NCBI RefSeq assembly: GCF_021155765.1
Contig: NC_060111.1
Span: 5,614,481-5,678,480 of the forward strand
Direction of reading: 5' to 3'
DNA length: 64,000 bases
Source of the DNA: Diprion similis
Lineage: Eukaryota; Arthropoda; Insecta; Hymenoptera; Diprionidae
The stretch's first letter is position 1. Every line of letters starts with the position of its first letter. Both the position numbers and the translations under genes were made by a program. A model generated the notes under the pieces. That model worked only from the letters and a program-made list of their open reading frames with translations. It had not been told where the DNA came from and did no database searches. Below, piece by piece: positions 27,395 to 45,581 of the stretch.

Positions 27395-30239
27395 TTTTTC
27401 TACTTTCTTGAGAATCTGATAAATTGAAGAATGAATAATACCTCTACCTAACCCTGCTCTGCCCCAACTACGATCATGTGATAGTGTCGAGTGAAGTTGG
27501 CTGTGATCGAGCGCAATCGCCTGTTCGAGTTTCGATATTCGTATCGACGATGTGGAGGGGCCGTGCGGGCATGAAGTACGTGCTATACGAAGAACTGCAT
27601 TCATTTGTTTCTTTCTTTAATGCGTTGTGATTCTTGGCATTTGAATAACGGCATTTCGCATCAAAATACTACGATGTTGGTTGGACACTTATAAAAAACA
27701 ACCAATAATTCGACAAATGTTATTTTTCTTCTTTCTATGTACTGTTTGATTATCACAGCAGAGAAAAAATGGGCAGATTCAAAATGACCAACACTTCGCG
27801 GGCTCGCATGTTCACTGGGCCATACACTATCTGGTGGTGGAAATTGGAACTGTGGTAAAAAATCTCGACTGAGGTGAATGCATTATCGCAAATCTTCGCC
27901 CTGCTATTGGTGGAAATATTTGGAGACATTTCAAAGTGTTTGGGTAAGTAATAAGTAAGCGCACGTGACCGCACGTGAGATGGTTACAAAATGTAATCTG
28001 TAATGTGGGCAACGAGGGAATCTTCAGGTTAGGATATTCCTTTGCTGTCGGATACAATAAAGGAAAAATATCAATCGTTGAAAAACAGGTGACATGATTT
28101 TTAGAGTTCGGTATTTTTTCCAAACATTTTCTTATAAATTACGTCAAAAGCTGAGCCGCGTGCACCTATCGAATCCGGAAACGTCACTCTCGCCCTAATA
28201 GCGTTCGATTTCAACTACCCACATTTGTATGATTGTAATACATGTTAGTCTTTAACCATTTACATAATTGCCATTCATAAGACAATATACTATAAACTGT
28301 GGCGCTAGGAACCCTCAATTATGAAAGACGTACTCAGCGAACGAAGAAGAATTTAATAATTCTAAACTTTCATAAAGTTATACTGTTTTCCTGTTGAATT
28401 CATCCCGTATATAAATCCGATGTATTTAAAATTTCAAATTGTGGTAATTTCGTTCCACAATCAGTTAACATTTAGTTTCTCATGAAAAAGCACTTGCATA
28501 TGCTTCAGTCTGCAGCAGCGAGCTAACCCAACGTCCTTGAACTTGGGGAAGAGAAAAACAGCAATGAAGAAGTAATTAACGTTGAATATGTTTATTTGAT
28601 ATCAACCCACATTAAATTTCACAGATTATACAAATGGGACAGTCTTTTGAGGTTGACTGCAATTTACAACACAAATGCGGCATACGTATAATATAAATAG
28701 GATTACAACCATACCCGATTAATACGCATCCATGAATGAACTACTTTTATCAAACTATTACACTCCAAACGTCTTCAACTATTGTTTGATCCAGAATTAC
28801 CGCATGCATCAGACGAGTGATAGGAGTTTAGAAGGGGTTGTTCTTGATGTGATATGGACGTCAGAGCGGTCCTTCACTCCTTCCACCTTACTTTCTAGCT
28901 ACACGTAGGTATGCCATCGGTTCATCGGTGTATACCTATTCTTGTTTGTGTGTACATACATATTTTAAGTTGTTCTGCGCAGGTGCATCGCGTATGCGAT
29001 GCGCAGATGCACGGCGTTTGCTTTTCTCGCAAGTTCTTCGCCTGCGAAGAATCTATTCACAATATCCGTTTTTTGAATGATCGATATAAATGTTACAACC
29101 AACTGCTGTACCATCAGAACTATCGTACGATAATCGTGTATGATAAATGTCTGGTTTAATAAAATCCACAACTTGTCGGCTTCATTCAAAACGATGTACG
29201 GCAAAAAGTACACGTAAACAGGCATATTTTTATCCTCATTGAAAATCGTTCGGTTCGTGGTAAGAAAAGTAATTAGAATCGCAGTAACGAATAAAAATCA
29301 CACAATATGTCGAGTAGAAATTAAGAAAAATAAAAACCAACCAGGTATTTTTCACAACAACGTGAAATCGACGTTACATTAATGTAACGTCTAAGCTGAA
29401 AAATGTATAAAAAATCATATACATGTATAAATAAAGTTAAATTGAGAGTGAAAAAAAAAAACAATATTATTCCAATTCTCTTCCCCTCTTGCGACGAGAC
29501 ATCGATTCTTGGTTAACGCTTTATCGGCATTAGCGCTGCAATTACACGTACCTACACACGTATTACACGCATGAAGCGCTGTGTCGAGTGCTAATTACCG
29601 GCGACCGTGCCGCATCGGTCAGCCTGTAGAGTCGATTGAATCTTACGTAACAATGCAGATAACTCGAGTTAGCTTTTCTCTCGAAAATTATGCAGCTGTG
29701 ATCGTCGTTTGTAAGTTATGAAAATGAGGGTTTAAAAAAAAAAAAACCGTTCACCAGAACTAATCTTCTCGCCCGCGACATCGTGCATTTTCATCACTCT
29801 CGTTCAGCAGGGAAAGATGAGGGCGAAGTGGCCGAGGAGGGGAAATAAAAAACGTAGTCTACCGGTGCTACACCTTGTTGGTGCGCTTCGGCGCCGACAG
29901 TTGGCGACACTGGCGCCGCGATGGAAGCCGCTCGGTGATTGGTCGCTTCGAAAGTAGTCCCAGACATGTGTTTCGTTTCCCGCATTTCCCGCCTCCGAGG
30001 TTGTTATTGTGGGGGGGCCCCTCTAGCCGCTAGGCCAGGATCGAACCGCCGTTGGGTTGGTTCTTCGGTGCGGTGGCTCTGTCTGACTGGCGACGACCCG
30101 TCCGTCCGTCATTCCCGGTTTGAAAGCAAGCAAGGTTGCGGAGACTCGGGACAACGACGTTGTTACGACGCAGCGTAGCGCGGTGCAGTGATAACTTAGT
30201 GCGGTGTTGTATACTTTTACTCGCGTTTAACTGCCGGCC
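27395..30239. other. Shared 5-prime interval of ATP6AP2 and ANP32
   Basis: The two genes are divergent, with starts 2.8 kb apart. The left part (27395 to about 28150) is ATP6AP2 upstream sequence. The right part (about 29790-30239) becomes richer in GC and CpG and is the likely ANP32 promoter and 5-prime UTR. A perfect short palindrome around gcatcgcgtatgcgatgc lies near 28985-29002. No gene is supported between them. Confidence 0.5.
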
Positions 30240-36844
<6,605 letters not shown>

Positions 36845-36907
36845 AACCCCCTGCCCTCCGGAGTAATTGAAGCCGTGGAAAATGAGACGCCGTGTAAAAT
36901 TCTTATA

Positions 36908-36913
36908 AATAAA
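36908..36913 (+). terminator. Candidate ANP32 polyadenylation signal
   Basis: AATAAA 64 bases after the ANP32 stop. Later AATAAA sites exist, so which is used is unknown. Confidence 0.4.
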
Positions 36914-38760
36914 TATCAATAACTACGCCGCCGAGTGAATAGCTGGAAATCAAACCAATCGACCGACCAATGACAGACTACATGTAGTGATGTGAATTTA
37001 TCATTGATTCATTGACTTGAGGAAGGGACAGGGGCGGAAGGGAGGGGGGTATTCGTCCGCGCAACTACAAATGTATAGGGTTTAATGCGTAAGCGAGAAT
37101 TTGATAAGATTAAGGATAACTATATACGAATATGAATTGAATATGGATATGGGTATTTGTACGCAAAAGAGGAAAGGAAGAAGGAGAGAGAAAGGAGGAA
37201 AAATGAAGAAAAAAAAGAAATATGAAGCAGGCATACATAGGGCTGCATTCCAGCTAGACCCAACACGTTTTAGTTATACTAACGATATTTTATATAGAGT
37301 ATATAATTAGAGAATTAGAAGTGTTGCTTAGTATGGAGGAATGGTAAGTGAAATCAAGGATATTATCGGATTGTCTAAGGCATGTGGTAAAGCGGTGTAT
37401 TACACTCGGAGGGGAGCGTATTTGTCTGTTAGCTCCGGTCGGCCAAAGCTGGTCATGCTGGTATGCAGCCGTCGTTAATCAGTACTAAGGTTACGTAAGT
37501 TACATTTTAAATACATCATCATCATTATTATTATTATTATTATTATTATTAGTTGATAAATCTAGAAAAAAATGAGGATCAACAAATTTTGTACAGGTTT
37601 ATAACACTCATGTTTCAGGTAATTCATGCCAATGTGAAAGATAGTTTCAGAGACAGAAAATAGAAAAATGCTGCAAAAATTTGTCCTCACTTAATCTCGA
37701 ATTGAAAATTCGCGTGAAAGCAAACTAGTAAACGATCTAATGAAAAGATTGTAACTGAATCAAAATCGCTATAGCCGTAATTCCATTGTGTACAAACTTA
37801 TTCGTTGCTTCTAAAAATTCATTTATATGGCTATCTGCTTGTCTCACGACATACAACAAATATCAATCCAAAATTTCTATAGATTTTCAGTCCACTATTA
37901 TTAACGTGCAGTTCTGAATGTTTTGACTAGAGTGTGTTCCTAAGCTCTCTGAACACGGCTTCTGTCTGACACTGTTATTCATGGTACTTAGACACATCTT
38001 ACTAGATGAGCTTTGATCGGACTGCGATCATTTTTTGTGAGGCACCTCAGTTTTAGAGCATAAAAAAAAAGAACGGATTGTACGTTAGTAAGTTGGAGTA
38101 GATTTTGGTCGGATGCCTGGCGGGTTCTGAGATTATACTGTACAATAGTCTTGAAGATGCATTCTTTGTATCATCTTCCATTTGAGTTTCGAATTTCTCC
38201 GCGTGTGTTTCTTGGAGATTAGGAAGACTAAATCTTATTCCTCCCACATTTTGTTCCTCCTGAGATGGTAGTTCCTTCTGGAAGATATCGGAAGCGTTGT
38301 CTTCCATGCCCTTGACAAAGAGTGCTGGTCAAGTACTAGAACATGCGTTATTGGATAAGTTTATAGATTCAGAGGAACGACCAATCAGAGAGACGGAAAA
38401 CCCGTAAGTCTCTCTAACATTCTATCAAGAAAGATTTTTGCAGTGGAAATTGGAGAGACAGGGAAAGACGTTTGCATATTGTCTTCGTAATAAAATATGA
38501 ACCGGGTAATGATTCAATTGTTCTGGTCATGTTTCAAGTCAGCAACGCGTTCAGGCGTAATCTCGATTTGAGAATCATGATTCTTCCACCATTAGATCGA
38601 GCAAGCAATTGAAGAGAACATTGGTCCTCCTGCCTTGTGACACAGAGTAGTATTATTTACACCGAGGCTCGCAGTTATAGTTATTTAAAGAAACTCTGAA
38701 AATGAGGACAACTGGAAAGATATCTGAAGAAGAGAAAACATAACGAATATTGTTACATAC

Positions 38761-38862
38761 ATTGAGAGATATTGATCATGTGTATGTGTCGATGAACACT
38801 CCTTTTATTACATTGAGAGATATTGATCATGTGTATGTGTCGATGAACACTCCTTTTATTTC
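38761..38862 (+). repeat. 51-bp tandem duplication
   Basis: Two consecutive, essentially identical copies of a 51-bp unit starting attgagagatattgatcatg and ending ccttttatta. The lack of divergence suggests a recent duplication. Confidence 0.9.
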
Positions 38863-40068
38863 TGTCTCTAAAATAATCAGGCGTTTATTCGTCGTCTCGC
38901 AAGGCATAATGGCGTGAATACAATGAATAATTATCATTATTATTGTTATTATTATTATTATTATTCTCATTGCTATTATTATTGTCATTATCATTATTGA
39001 TAGATTACGATCGTATTACGATGAAGAAGCAGCCAATGTTTGCATCTGTGCTTATTCGCACAGCGTGCAATACATCTGTGCATGTGTGTGACTGTGAGTG
39101 TATGGATATACACATGCAAATATATTATACCGTTAGACTTGACAATGGGCGTTTAAAGTCTAGAAAATAAGGGCAAGATAGCTAGGCACAGGGTGAAAGG
39201 GTTGTAAAGAGGAACCGTGAGAGAGGGAGGGACGAAGGGCGGAGGAGAGAAAGAAAGAGAGAAAGAGATATCGGGGAGGTATTAAAGCGATTATTTAACA
39301 TGGAGTAATACGTTTCAGGCAGAAGAACTTTGTGCAGGCTGAGTGTAAGATGAGTGCATAGAGGATGAGGATGTACGAAGAACGTATGACGCAGCTATCG
39401 GCGAGACTGTAGTAAGACAATTCGTAGACCGACTACTCGACCACATGACTTATACAGCAACATGCTAGTGCAAAAAGTAAAAGATCGGAATTGTACAGAG
39501 TGAAAATGCGAGTGAGTGAGAATCGAAATTTTATAAAACTCATGAGAACAAAAACAAAAGGAGAAGCAAAACTTGATATAGAAAAAAAAAAGAAAATGAA
39601 AAAAAAATAAATAAACAACCGAAAAGAAGAGAAGTGAAGAAAACGTTTGAGAAAAAATATATCGTAGATAATGATTCGAGGAAATGGCGCTAATTTGCCT
39701 GCCAAATTGGTTATATTATGGCCTTATCCAATTTTTCCAAGATTAAAAAAAAAAAAAAAAAAAAAAAAACAAATTTATATTAGGTATACTTACTACAATG
39801 GATTATTAACTATACATATTATGTGTACAAGTATGTACATGAATCCGTGTGTGTGTGCGTGCGTGCGTGCGTGTGTGAAAGAGAGAAGGGAAAAATTCAC
39901 AAAAAAAAAAAAAAAAAAAAAACAAACAGAAAGAAAAGAAACACAAAGGAAACAAATGAAAATCACGATATGTATATCTGTAATTTGCAATTGCGGCTCG
40001 CGCGGAATCGATCGTATATACATATGTATACGTGTGTATGTATATTCGTTTGGAATAATCGACTTATA

Positions 40069-40072
40069 AATA

Positions 40073-40106
<34 letters not shown>

Positions 40107-40190
40107 AAACATCAATTATCAGAATAGTAATAATAATAATAATAATGATAATAATAAAAATAACAACAACAACAATAATTGTAATAATGA
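40069..40190 (+). repeat. AAT-rich trinucleotide microsatellite
   Basis: Interrupted runs of aat/ata with some aac units. The open frames across it on both strands (poly-Asn, poly-Ile) are consequences of the repeat. Confidence 0.85.
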
Positions 40191-41376
40191 TAATGATATT
40201 TCCGCGCGTTCCGCGACGCAAGTTATACTTTTGTCAATTGTGATTTCGGATAGACCATTTAATTAAGAAATAAATTTTGTCCATCACCTTGCATTAACCA
40301 AGTACCTACATTACATCCGTGTATTGTCTGTCTGTTTCTGTTGTTAAAATGAATTTTTATCGTCAAGTTTGTTTATTTTGAGCAACCCTCATCACAAGAT
40401 AAGAGAAAATAATTTATTAATAAAACCATTTACAAATGAATCCTTGGTGTCTGGTGTATTTAATCCGAGTTTCACCTGATGTAGTTTTTTTTTTTTTTTT
40501 TTTTATTTCATCGTCAATCATTTAATAGCAAAAAATTGATGTTTTTTCTGTTTCTTCGCGTATTCCTATGTTTATATGCTGTAGACAATAATATCTATAA
40601 TTATTACTTTATCGTTATGTGTGTATACCCTATGAATTAAGTAATAATTACCTATCACGTATATTGTGCGCATTTTATGTTTTTGTATTCCATTTTCTAG
40701 ATTATTTTGTTCCTAATAAATTGTTAATACGAATGAATTATCATTATATGAAATCCCGCAAGCAATGCATCGACGAGAAATTACATTTACGCTTTAATTA
40801 CTGGCTGCGCAACGAAATTTAAAACATTTACGTAATAAGTTCCTCAACTTGGTTTCCATTCGTTTCATTTATAGGTTCAGTTTTAAAACCGTTAAATCTT
40901 CGAGGCAACAAAATTATAAATATTTGATTCGATAATCCGTTTTTCGTCACACAGAGTAAATACATTTAATATCTTAGGTAAAGTGCGATATTCATAAAAA
41001 TGACAACTGGAAGCTAAATACGTTCAAACAAATTTTTTATTTTATTACTTAATTAATTACAGTATCATTTTGGGTCTCAAACTGACGAATTTTTCATTGT
41101 TAATTCAATCTCATAAACTAGTTATAACCCAATACTTATAATTTAGAAAAATAAACATTCGATATATTATTTCTTATGGATCGTAATCCTTGGACTGAAT
41201 ACAAATCTCATGAAAGAAAAATAATTGAAGAGCTGCAGCGTGTTTCTTCCACTAATATGTAACTACATTGCATAGACGATCGAGCTGCTCAGCGTAGCCA
41301 AAGAATATTGTATGTATGTATGTACGTCTTTCTTCAATGGCGTAGCGCAATATGAACAAATATGAAACAGTGGAAT

Positions 41377-41457
41377 CGCCGCCATCTTATAGGGCATAGG
41401 GCCAACGACGCTGTGACGTCATTTTCGTAACATGTCAAGTGTTGTCACCATGGCAAC
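41377..41457 (+). promoter_or_regulatory. Composite promoter: YY1-like site, CRE and X-box
   Basis: Three recognisable sites lie within 81 bases. The first is cgccgccatctta (about 41377-41389), which fits the YY1 core. The second is a perfect CRE, tgacgtca (41414-41421). The third is gttgtcaccatggcaac (41441-41457), whose reverse complement gttgccatggtgac fits every position of the RFX X-box consensus RYYNYYWWRRNRAC. The X-box is about 60-80 bases upstream of the ATG at 41519, the spacing typical of RFX-controlled ciliary genes. The motifs are seen directly; their use is inference. Confidence 0.7.
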
Positions 41458-41518
41458 GTAGCCAACCGCGGTTTGTTTACTTTTAACGTTTCAGTCAACG
41501 CTTTTGTTGCCAGATTAG

Positions 41519-43051
41519 ATGAATTCCTCCTTTGAGAAGAAATTGAAAGCTGCCGAAGAAAAAATAGGCGGAAAAATTATTTGAAAGTTTTTTTAAAAGG
41601 AATTTGAGTAATTGTCAGATTTACGGTTCGCTCGCCGACTTAGCAGTTTTTACCGGCTTTGAAAAATTATATGAGCATGATCTTCTGCATAACGTAGGAC
41701 GTTCATCTTTTGATCGAATCTTTCTTTTACAAATCATCGACGTAAGAATATATTTCTTACATCTGTGATATAATCATAAACAAACCTTTTAGGGGGTGCC
41801 ACGGTGGAAAATCGTGAATCACTTTTTCTCAGAGTATATGTAGGGATGTTTCGGCATAGACACTAGATCCCAACTAAAACTCCCTAGGACAGAGACAGAG
41901 TTACTCACAAACTCGGCAGCGCAAGAGATAAAATATTGTTGAAGTACTGGGAGCTAATGTCGGAATGCACCAATAGGGGACTAGGAACAGAGTTCAGTGA
42001 GTCTTGTGCCGGCATGTCAAACACTGTTGAGGTTATGTAGCGACTCGACTGATGAGGTTGAGACAGGGTTGAGACGAGTTTTCTTGAACTACAAATGTGT
42101 GGCCGTACACAGAAAGTGCCAATGCAGAAAGTACCAATAACTCTTCCGGTGTCCACACGTGGAATCGGTTATATGTGCAAACGCATATTCGATTTGATCA
42201 CCAGGCACGGCCTACTTGAACTGGACATGAAAGTTTGGCCTCTATACAGAATGTCGTTACTACAATTAGAGGTTAGGATCAGCATGTCAAGAAGTTTGGC
42301 ATCAATTCGAGGAAATGAGGAGAACTTTCAGAACCCTGAAATTGATGCAGAGTATATTCGGCAAGTCTTAACAATGGGTACACAATTTGCATGTTTGACG
42401 AATCTGATCCATGCAGTTGGACCCTTCAAATGCAAAGGCACACAATATGTGCCAAGGATTCTGAAATTAAAATCGACATGGAAACAATATGACCCTGTTC
42501 TGGTGACATTTTTCACCCTCAGACGTATCGTTGAGGTTCTTTCCAACCCTGAAACACCGTTAGATGTACGCCTATATTTCTATGAACGTAATCCTATACC
42601 AGGAGCAAATTGGGGAGATAGAAAATATTCAAAGGATTTTCCCTTGTTACTGAATCCCGAAGATATTATGCCTGAGTCATATGATAGCAACTCACTGAGA
42701 AGTGATGTGCTTCATGTTGAGAGATTGGTGTCTTCAAGAATTGGCAGGGTACTACCAAATCTCATTTCTAACAAACGACAAGACTATCGAGCACCTGGAA
42801 ATGCTTCGCTATTGGTTAGTAATATACCTAAGAAATTGAGATGCAGTGATGCCATAGGTTTTATCGGAGAAGATATGTCTGATTTTTGGTCCCCCGATTC
42901 AATATCAAGGCTAGAAGCCGGAATTGGAGTATTGAATCTAACTGGCGAGCTTTCACGCGAGCCAGTATTACAGGAAGTGATTCGCTACAAAAGTCGTGCT
43001 ACACAATCTATTCGCTCCTCCTACTCGAGGTTGATGGACTTGATGGTATAA
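41519..43051 (+). CDS. Unrecognised two-exon gene downstream of an X-box
   Basis: I do not recognise this protein. The main exon holds a 318-codon open frame (42095-43051) with sequence such as VSTRGIGYMCKRIFDLITRH, TFFTLRRIVEVLSNPETPLD and YFYERNPIPGANW. It has no transmembrane segment, no signal peptide and no known motif I can name. Upstream, an ATG at 41519 opens MNSSFEKKLKAAEEKIGGK, but that frame stops at TGA 41582-41584. The overlapping frame stays open from the stop at 41566-41568 to 41741 (including YGSLADLAVFTGFEKLYEHD and FDRIFLLQIID) and ends at a good donor, gtaaga. A one-base difference in the A run at 41572-41576 would join the two. The donor is phase 0, and acceptors cag|aaa at 42112/42113 or 42127/42128 would enter the 318-codon frame in phase. 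If spliced this way, the first codons of the long frame are intronic. A poly-A signal follows at 43237. Confidence 0.6.
41876..41972 (+). repeat. Copy 2 of the 'ctaggacagagacagag' repeat
   Basis: It reads aactccctaggacagagaca, then aaactcggcagcgcaagaga, then gggagctaatgtcggaatgc. It matches copy 1 at 6273-6376 in the same orientation and copy 3 at 43425-43530 in the opposite orientation. It lies in the predicted intron of the unknown gene. Confidence 0.7.
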
Positions 43052-43236
43052 CTGGATAGATTGTTTGTGTTTTCAGAAGTTCAGCTGATAAAAATATAGT
43101 GATGAGGACTAACACGTGTTCGAAAGTGTAAAATTTTGTAATTAAAGTTTAAAAATAAGAATCAAAAAATAAATACATAAATCGAGTGATACCTCAAAAA
43201 ATACTATATGTGATATAATTTTCATTTATAATCTCG

Positions 43237-43242
43237 AATAAA
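43237..43242 (+). terminator. Candidate polyadenylation signal of the unknown gene
   Basis: AATAAA about 185 bases past the stop codon. Confidence 0.4.
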
Positions 43243-43424
43243 TGATTTTAGTATTCATACAGTCCTTCAATTCTTTTATTGTTTCTCTTTTTAGAATATC
43301 TCTGTTCGATTAGTCAAGTTATACCGCTCAGGTGTTCGGTAAAACATGAGGATTAGTTAAAAATGCTAATATAATCAGAATTTGATCTAGACACTCCGAT
43401 CTCACAATCAGCTAAAAGGCCGAG

Positions 43425-43530
43425 ATTATCGAAATGTTTTGAAATTAGCTTATAGTGCTTTCGGCAATTTTTTTATCTCTCTTGCGCCACCGAGTTCGTA
43501 ACTAGCTTTGCCTCCTTCCTAGGGAGTCTT
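43425..43530 (-). repeat. Copy 3 of the repeat, inverted
   Basis: Read on the minus strand it gives gactccctaggaaggaggca, then cgaactcggtggcgcaagag, then ataagctaatttc. It is the inverted partner of 41876-41972, so the two flank the 318-codon exon like terminal inverted repeats, though the pair is well diverged. Confidence 0.65.
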
Positions 43531-44406
43531 TTTTTTCGCGTAAATATCACTAAAGTGAATATTTTTTTTTGCGGAATGAATTTTTTAATCTCACAGTGTC
43601 GACGGTTTGTTACCAACTTTTGCATGCAACACAATGCAACAGTTGTGAATAATGAAGAACTTCTCTTTATAGGCGCAGTTAGTTACTCTGTTGATAATAC
43701 GTGACACTGCTATTACCCCCAAACCCATGCAGATCTAGTAAACCGTTACAAAAAACGCTGCCGGAAAACAGTTAATGACGGTTACCCTAAAGAGGTCGTT
43801 GACAATGAGGTTTTTGTATGTTACAGGATAGCGTGTTAACGGCTTCCACCGATAAAGAAGCTACCGTAAGGCTGAGCCGGTTTCTTATAGCCCCAGAAGT
43901 CCTTGAAGCCCACTTACCCGCAGAGTACTAGTCACAGAAATTACCCACAGCTAAGCGTGTTCAAATTCTCTCATCAATTCTCAAAATAACTCAGAATTGA
44001 CAAACTTACGAACCAGTCGCTATCTCCGTGATTCAAATTTCCCGCGTAGCTCATCTCGCAGATGACACCCGTATAGAGGGAGCAATACCGTCAAGGCGTC
44101 AAGCGCGAAGGACAGCGGGTGGCGCTCCCTGGCGTCGAATATAGAGACTAACCAATATGGCCGCCCCTCAGCTGCCTTCATTTCCAGTATTTCTTGATAC
44201 TTCCGTCAGTGCACTTGAGTCGCGGATTGGTGGGATAGGACCAGTCTAGTTCGGCTTGTGATCCGCATCGGAGGTTGTTGTTGTTATTGTTGTTTTTTTT
44301 TAAATTTATTTATTATTAATACGTCTACACATATATCGGTATCCTGTTCCTCGCCGGGGATATATAATAATAATAACAATAATAATAATAATACACAACT
44401 ATAAAT
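43531..44406 (+). other. Amphiphysin promoter and 5-prime UTR region
   Basis: No coding signal is seen. The part from about 44040 to 44280 is richer in GC and probably holds the amphiphysin promoter. GTT/TTG and AAT repeats lie immediately upstream of the start codon (44275-44300 and 44365-44395). Confidence 0.45.
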
Positions 44407-44475
44407 ATGGCAGAAAGTAAGGGTGCGTTGATCGCAAAAACAGTGCAAAAACACGCTGGGAGAGCCAAGGAAAAG
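44407..44475 (+). CDS. Amph: Amphiphysin, first coding exon (partial gene)
   Basis: Amphiphysin/BIN1 family proteins bend membranes through an N-BAR domain and shape T-tubules and polarised membrane in insects. The exon encodes 23 residues, MAESKGALIAKTVQKHAGRA followed by KEK, and ends in phase 0 at a strong donor, gtgagt. This is the amphipathic helix 0 and the start of the BAR domain; it matches the Drosophila N-terminus (KSVQKHAGRAKEK) closely. The next exon should start with ILQNLGKVDRT-like sequence, and I do not find it before the window end. Intron 1 is therefore at least 19.5 kb. The rest of the gene lies outside. Confidence 0.93.
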
Positions 44476-45551
44476 GTGAGTTATGGCATGAAAACAATCT
44501 TACTTTATCATCATCGATTTCGTTTAATATCTCGAGAAAATTACGAGGCAATCAATTATTGTCGCACATTTCTTCACATGTCCCACCATAAAAACTCCCA
44601 TACGACGCTATGTCGATGACAGCGAATACGTTGCATTCAAAGTCCGTATGCCGACACCTGATCGCGTACGCTGCGACAGTCAGCGGCAGTTAATAAACGC
44701 ACGTATATAGATACGTATGCATTTCGTTATGCTGCACTTCGTTTCTAGGCGCGCGCGCGCCTTCTCCGTATATTCATCGTTTCTCTTCACTCAGTAATCG
44801 TCATTAGAGGCGGCTTAAGAAAAAAAGTCCTCAGCGTTGTTGCCTGGATGTTTACAAAACATAGAGATAATCGATTCTTATCTATTTTACTATTCAAACG
44901 TGGTTTATTATCGTTGACGAGTATATTTCATCGTTATTAAAGATTTTTCAGATCCAATTGCTTTGCAATATTACAGACATGTGTGTGCCTATTGACACGG
45001 CGCTTTTAATCATCTGCGCACGCAGCAGAGGCAACGTGTTTTCCTTGATAATTCAACCGAGGTGTGTTTCGAGAAAAATTTCAACTACGTAGAAATATCG
45101 ATATGATCTCGAGCTTGTCGGTTCGTGTTTCAGGAAAAACCAAGCGAATTCATCATATTATTTATTTATTTTTTTTTCTCTTTCGTTTCGTTGGTTCCTC
45201 CACTCGTCGCTGGTTATTCAAACCGTAATTCAAGCCGGCTTTAATTCACAAAACGCTATTCGTTCTGTACCTACTACTCCTGTTACGCAATTAGCCACAT
45301 GCACAACAGTTTACCGCGTGCGCGTATAAAAGTGTTCTGTTCCTGCACCTTAGTTGAAACGACAATTACACATTATGCAATCGGTATAGCCTGAAACGCT
45401 GCGGTTGTTATGCCGCTGCTGCGCCCACAGCTTCATATAATATGCCCAGCATCCGATCAACGCAGGCTCTGCATAGTTGCTTGATTAATCAAAGGTCAGA
45501 GTCTGGCTGACATCGATACCAGAGTCATAATCGCGAGGCGCACGTAACGTT

Positions 45552-45581
45552 GTTGAAGTTGAAGTTGAAGTTGAAGTTGAA
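45552..45581 (+). repeat. GTTGAA hexanucleotide microsatellite
   Basis: Five perfect units in amphiphysin intron 1. Confidence 0.9.

Larger units (their letters stand above)
36845..41376. other. ANP32 3-prime UTR and intergenic repeats
   Basis: Candidate ANP32 poly-A signals occur at 36908-36913 and again near 40265 and 40418, so the 3-prime UTR may be short or run to about 40.4 kb. The stretch holds a 51-bp tandem duplication (38761-38862), TTA/ATT runs near 37526-37551 and 38932-38998, poly-A runs near 39745-39769 and 39900-39922, and a long AAT/AAC tract at 40069-40190. No gene supported. Confidence 0.5.

Noticed and set aside
39793..40266. Overlapping open frames of 132-147 codons on both strands
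   Set aside because: They translate AAT, poly-A and GT repeats (runs of Asn, Lys, Ile) and arise from simple sequence.
42095..43051. Reading the 318-codon ORF as a transposase or viral-derived gene
   Set aside because: No DDE, integrase, polymerase or capsid motif is visible, and an upstream exon with a promoter and a phase-matched splice donor fits a cellular gene better; the possibility stays open until searched.
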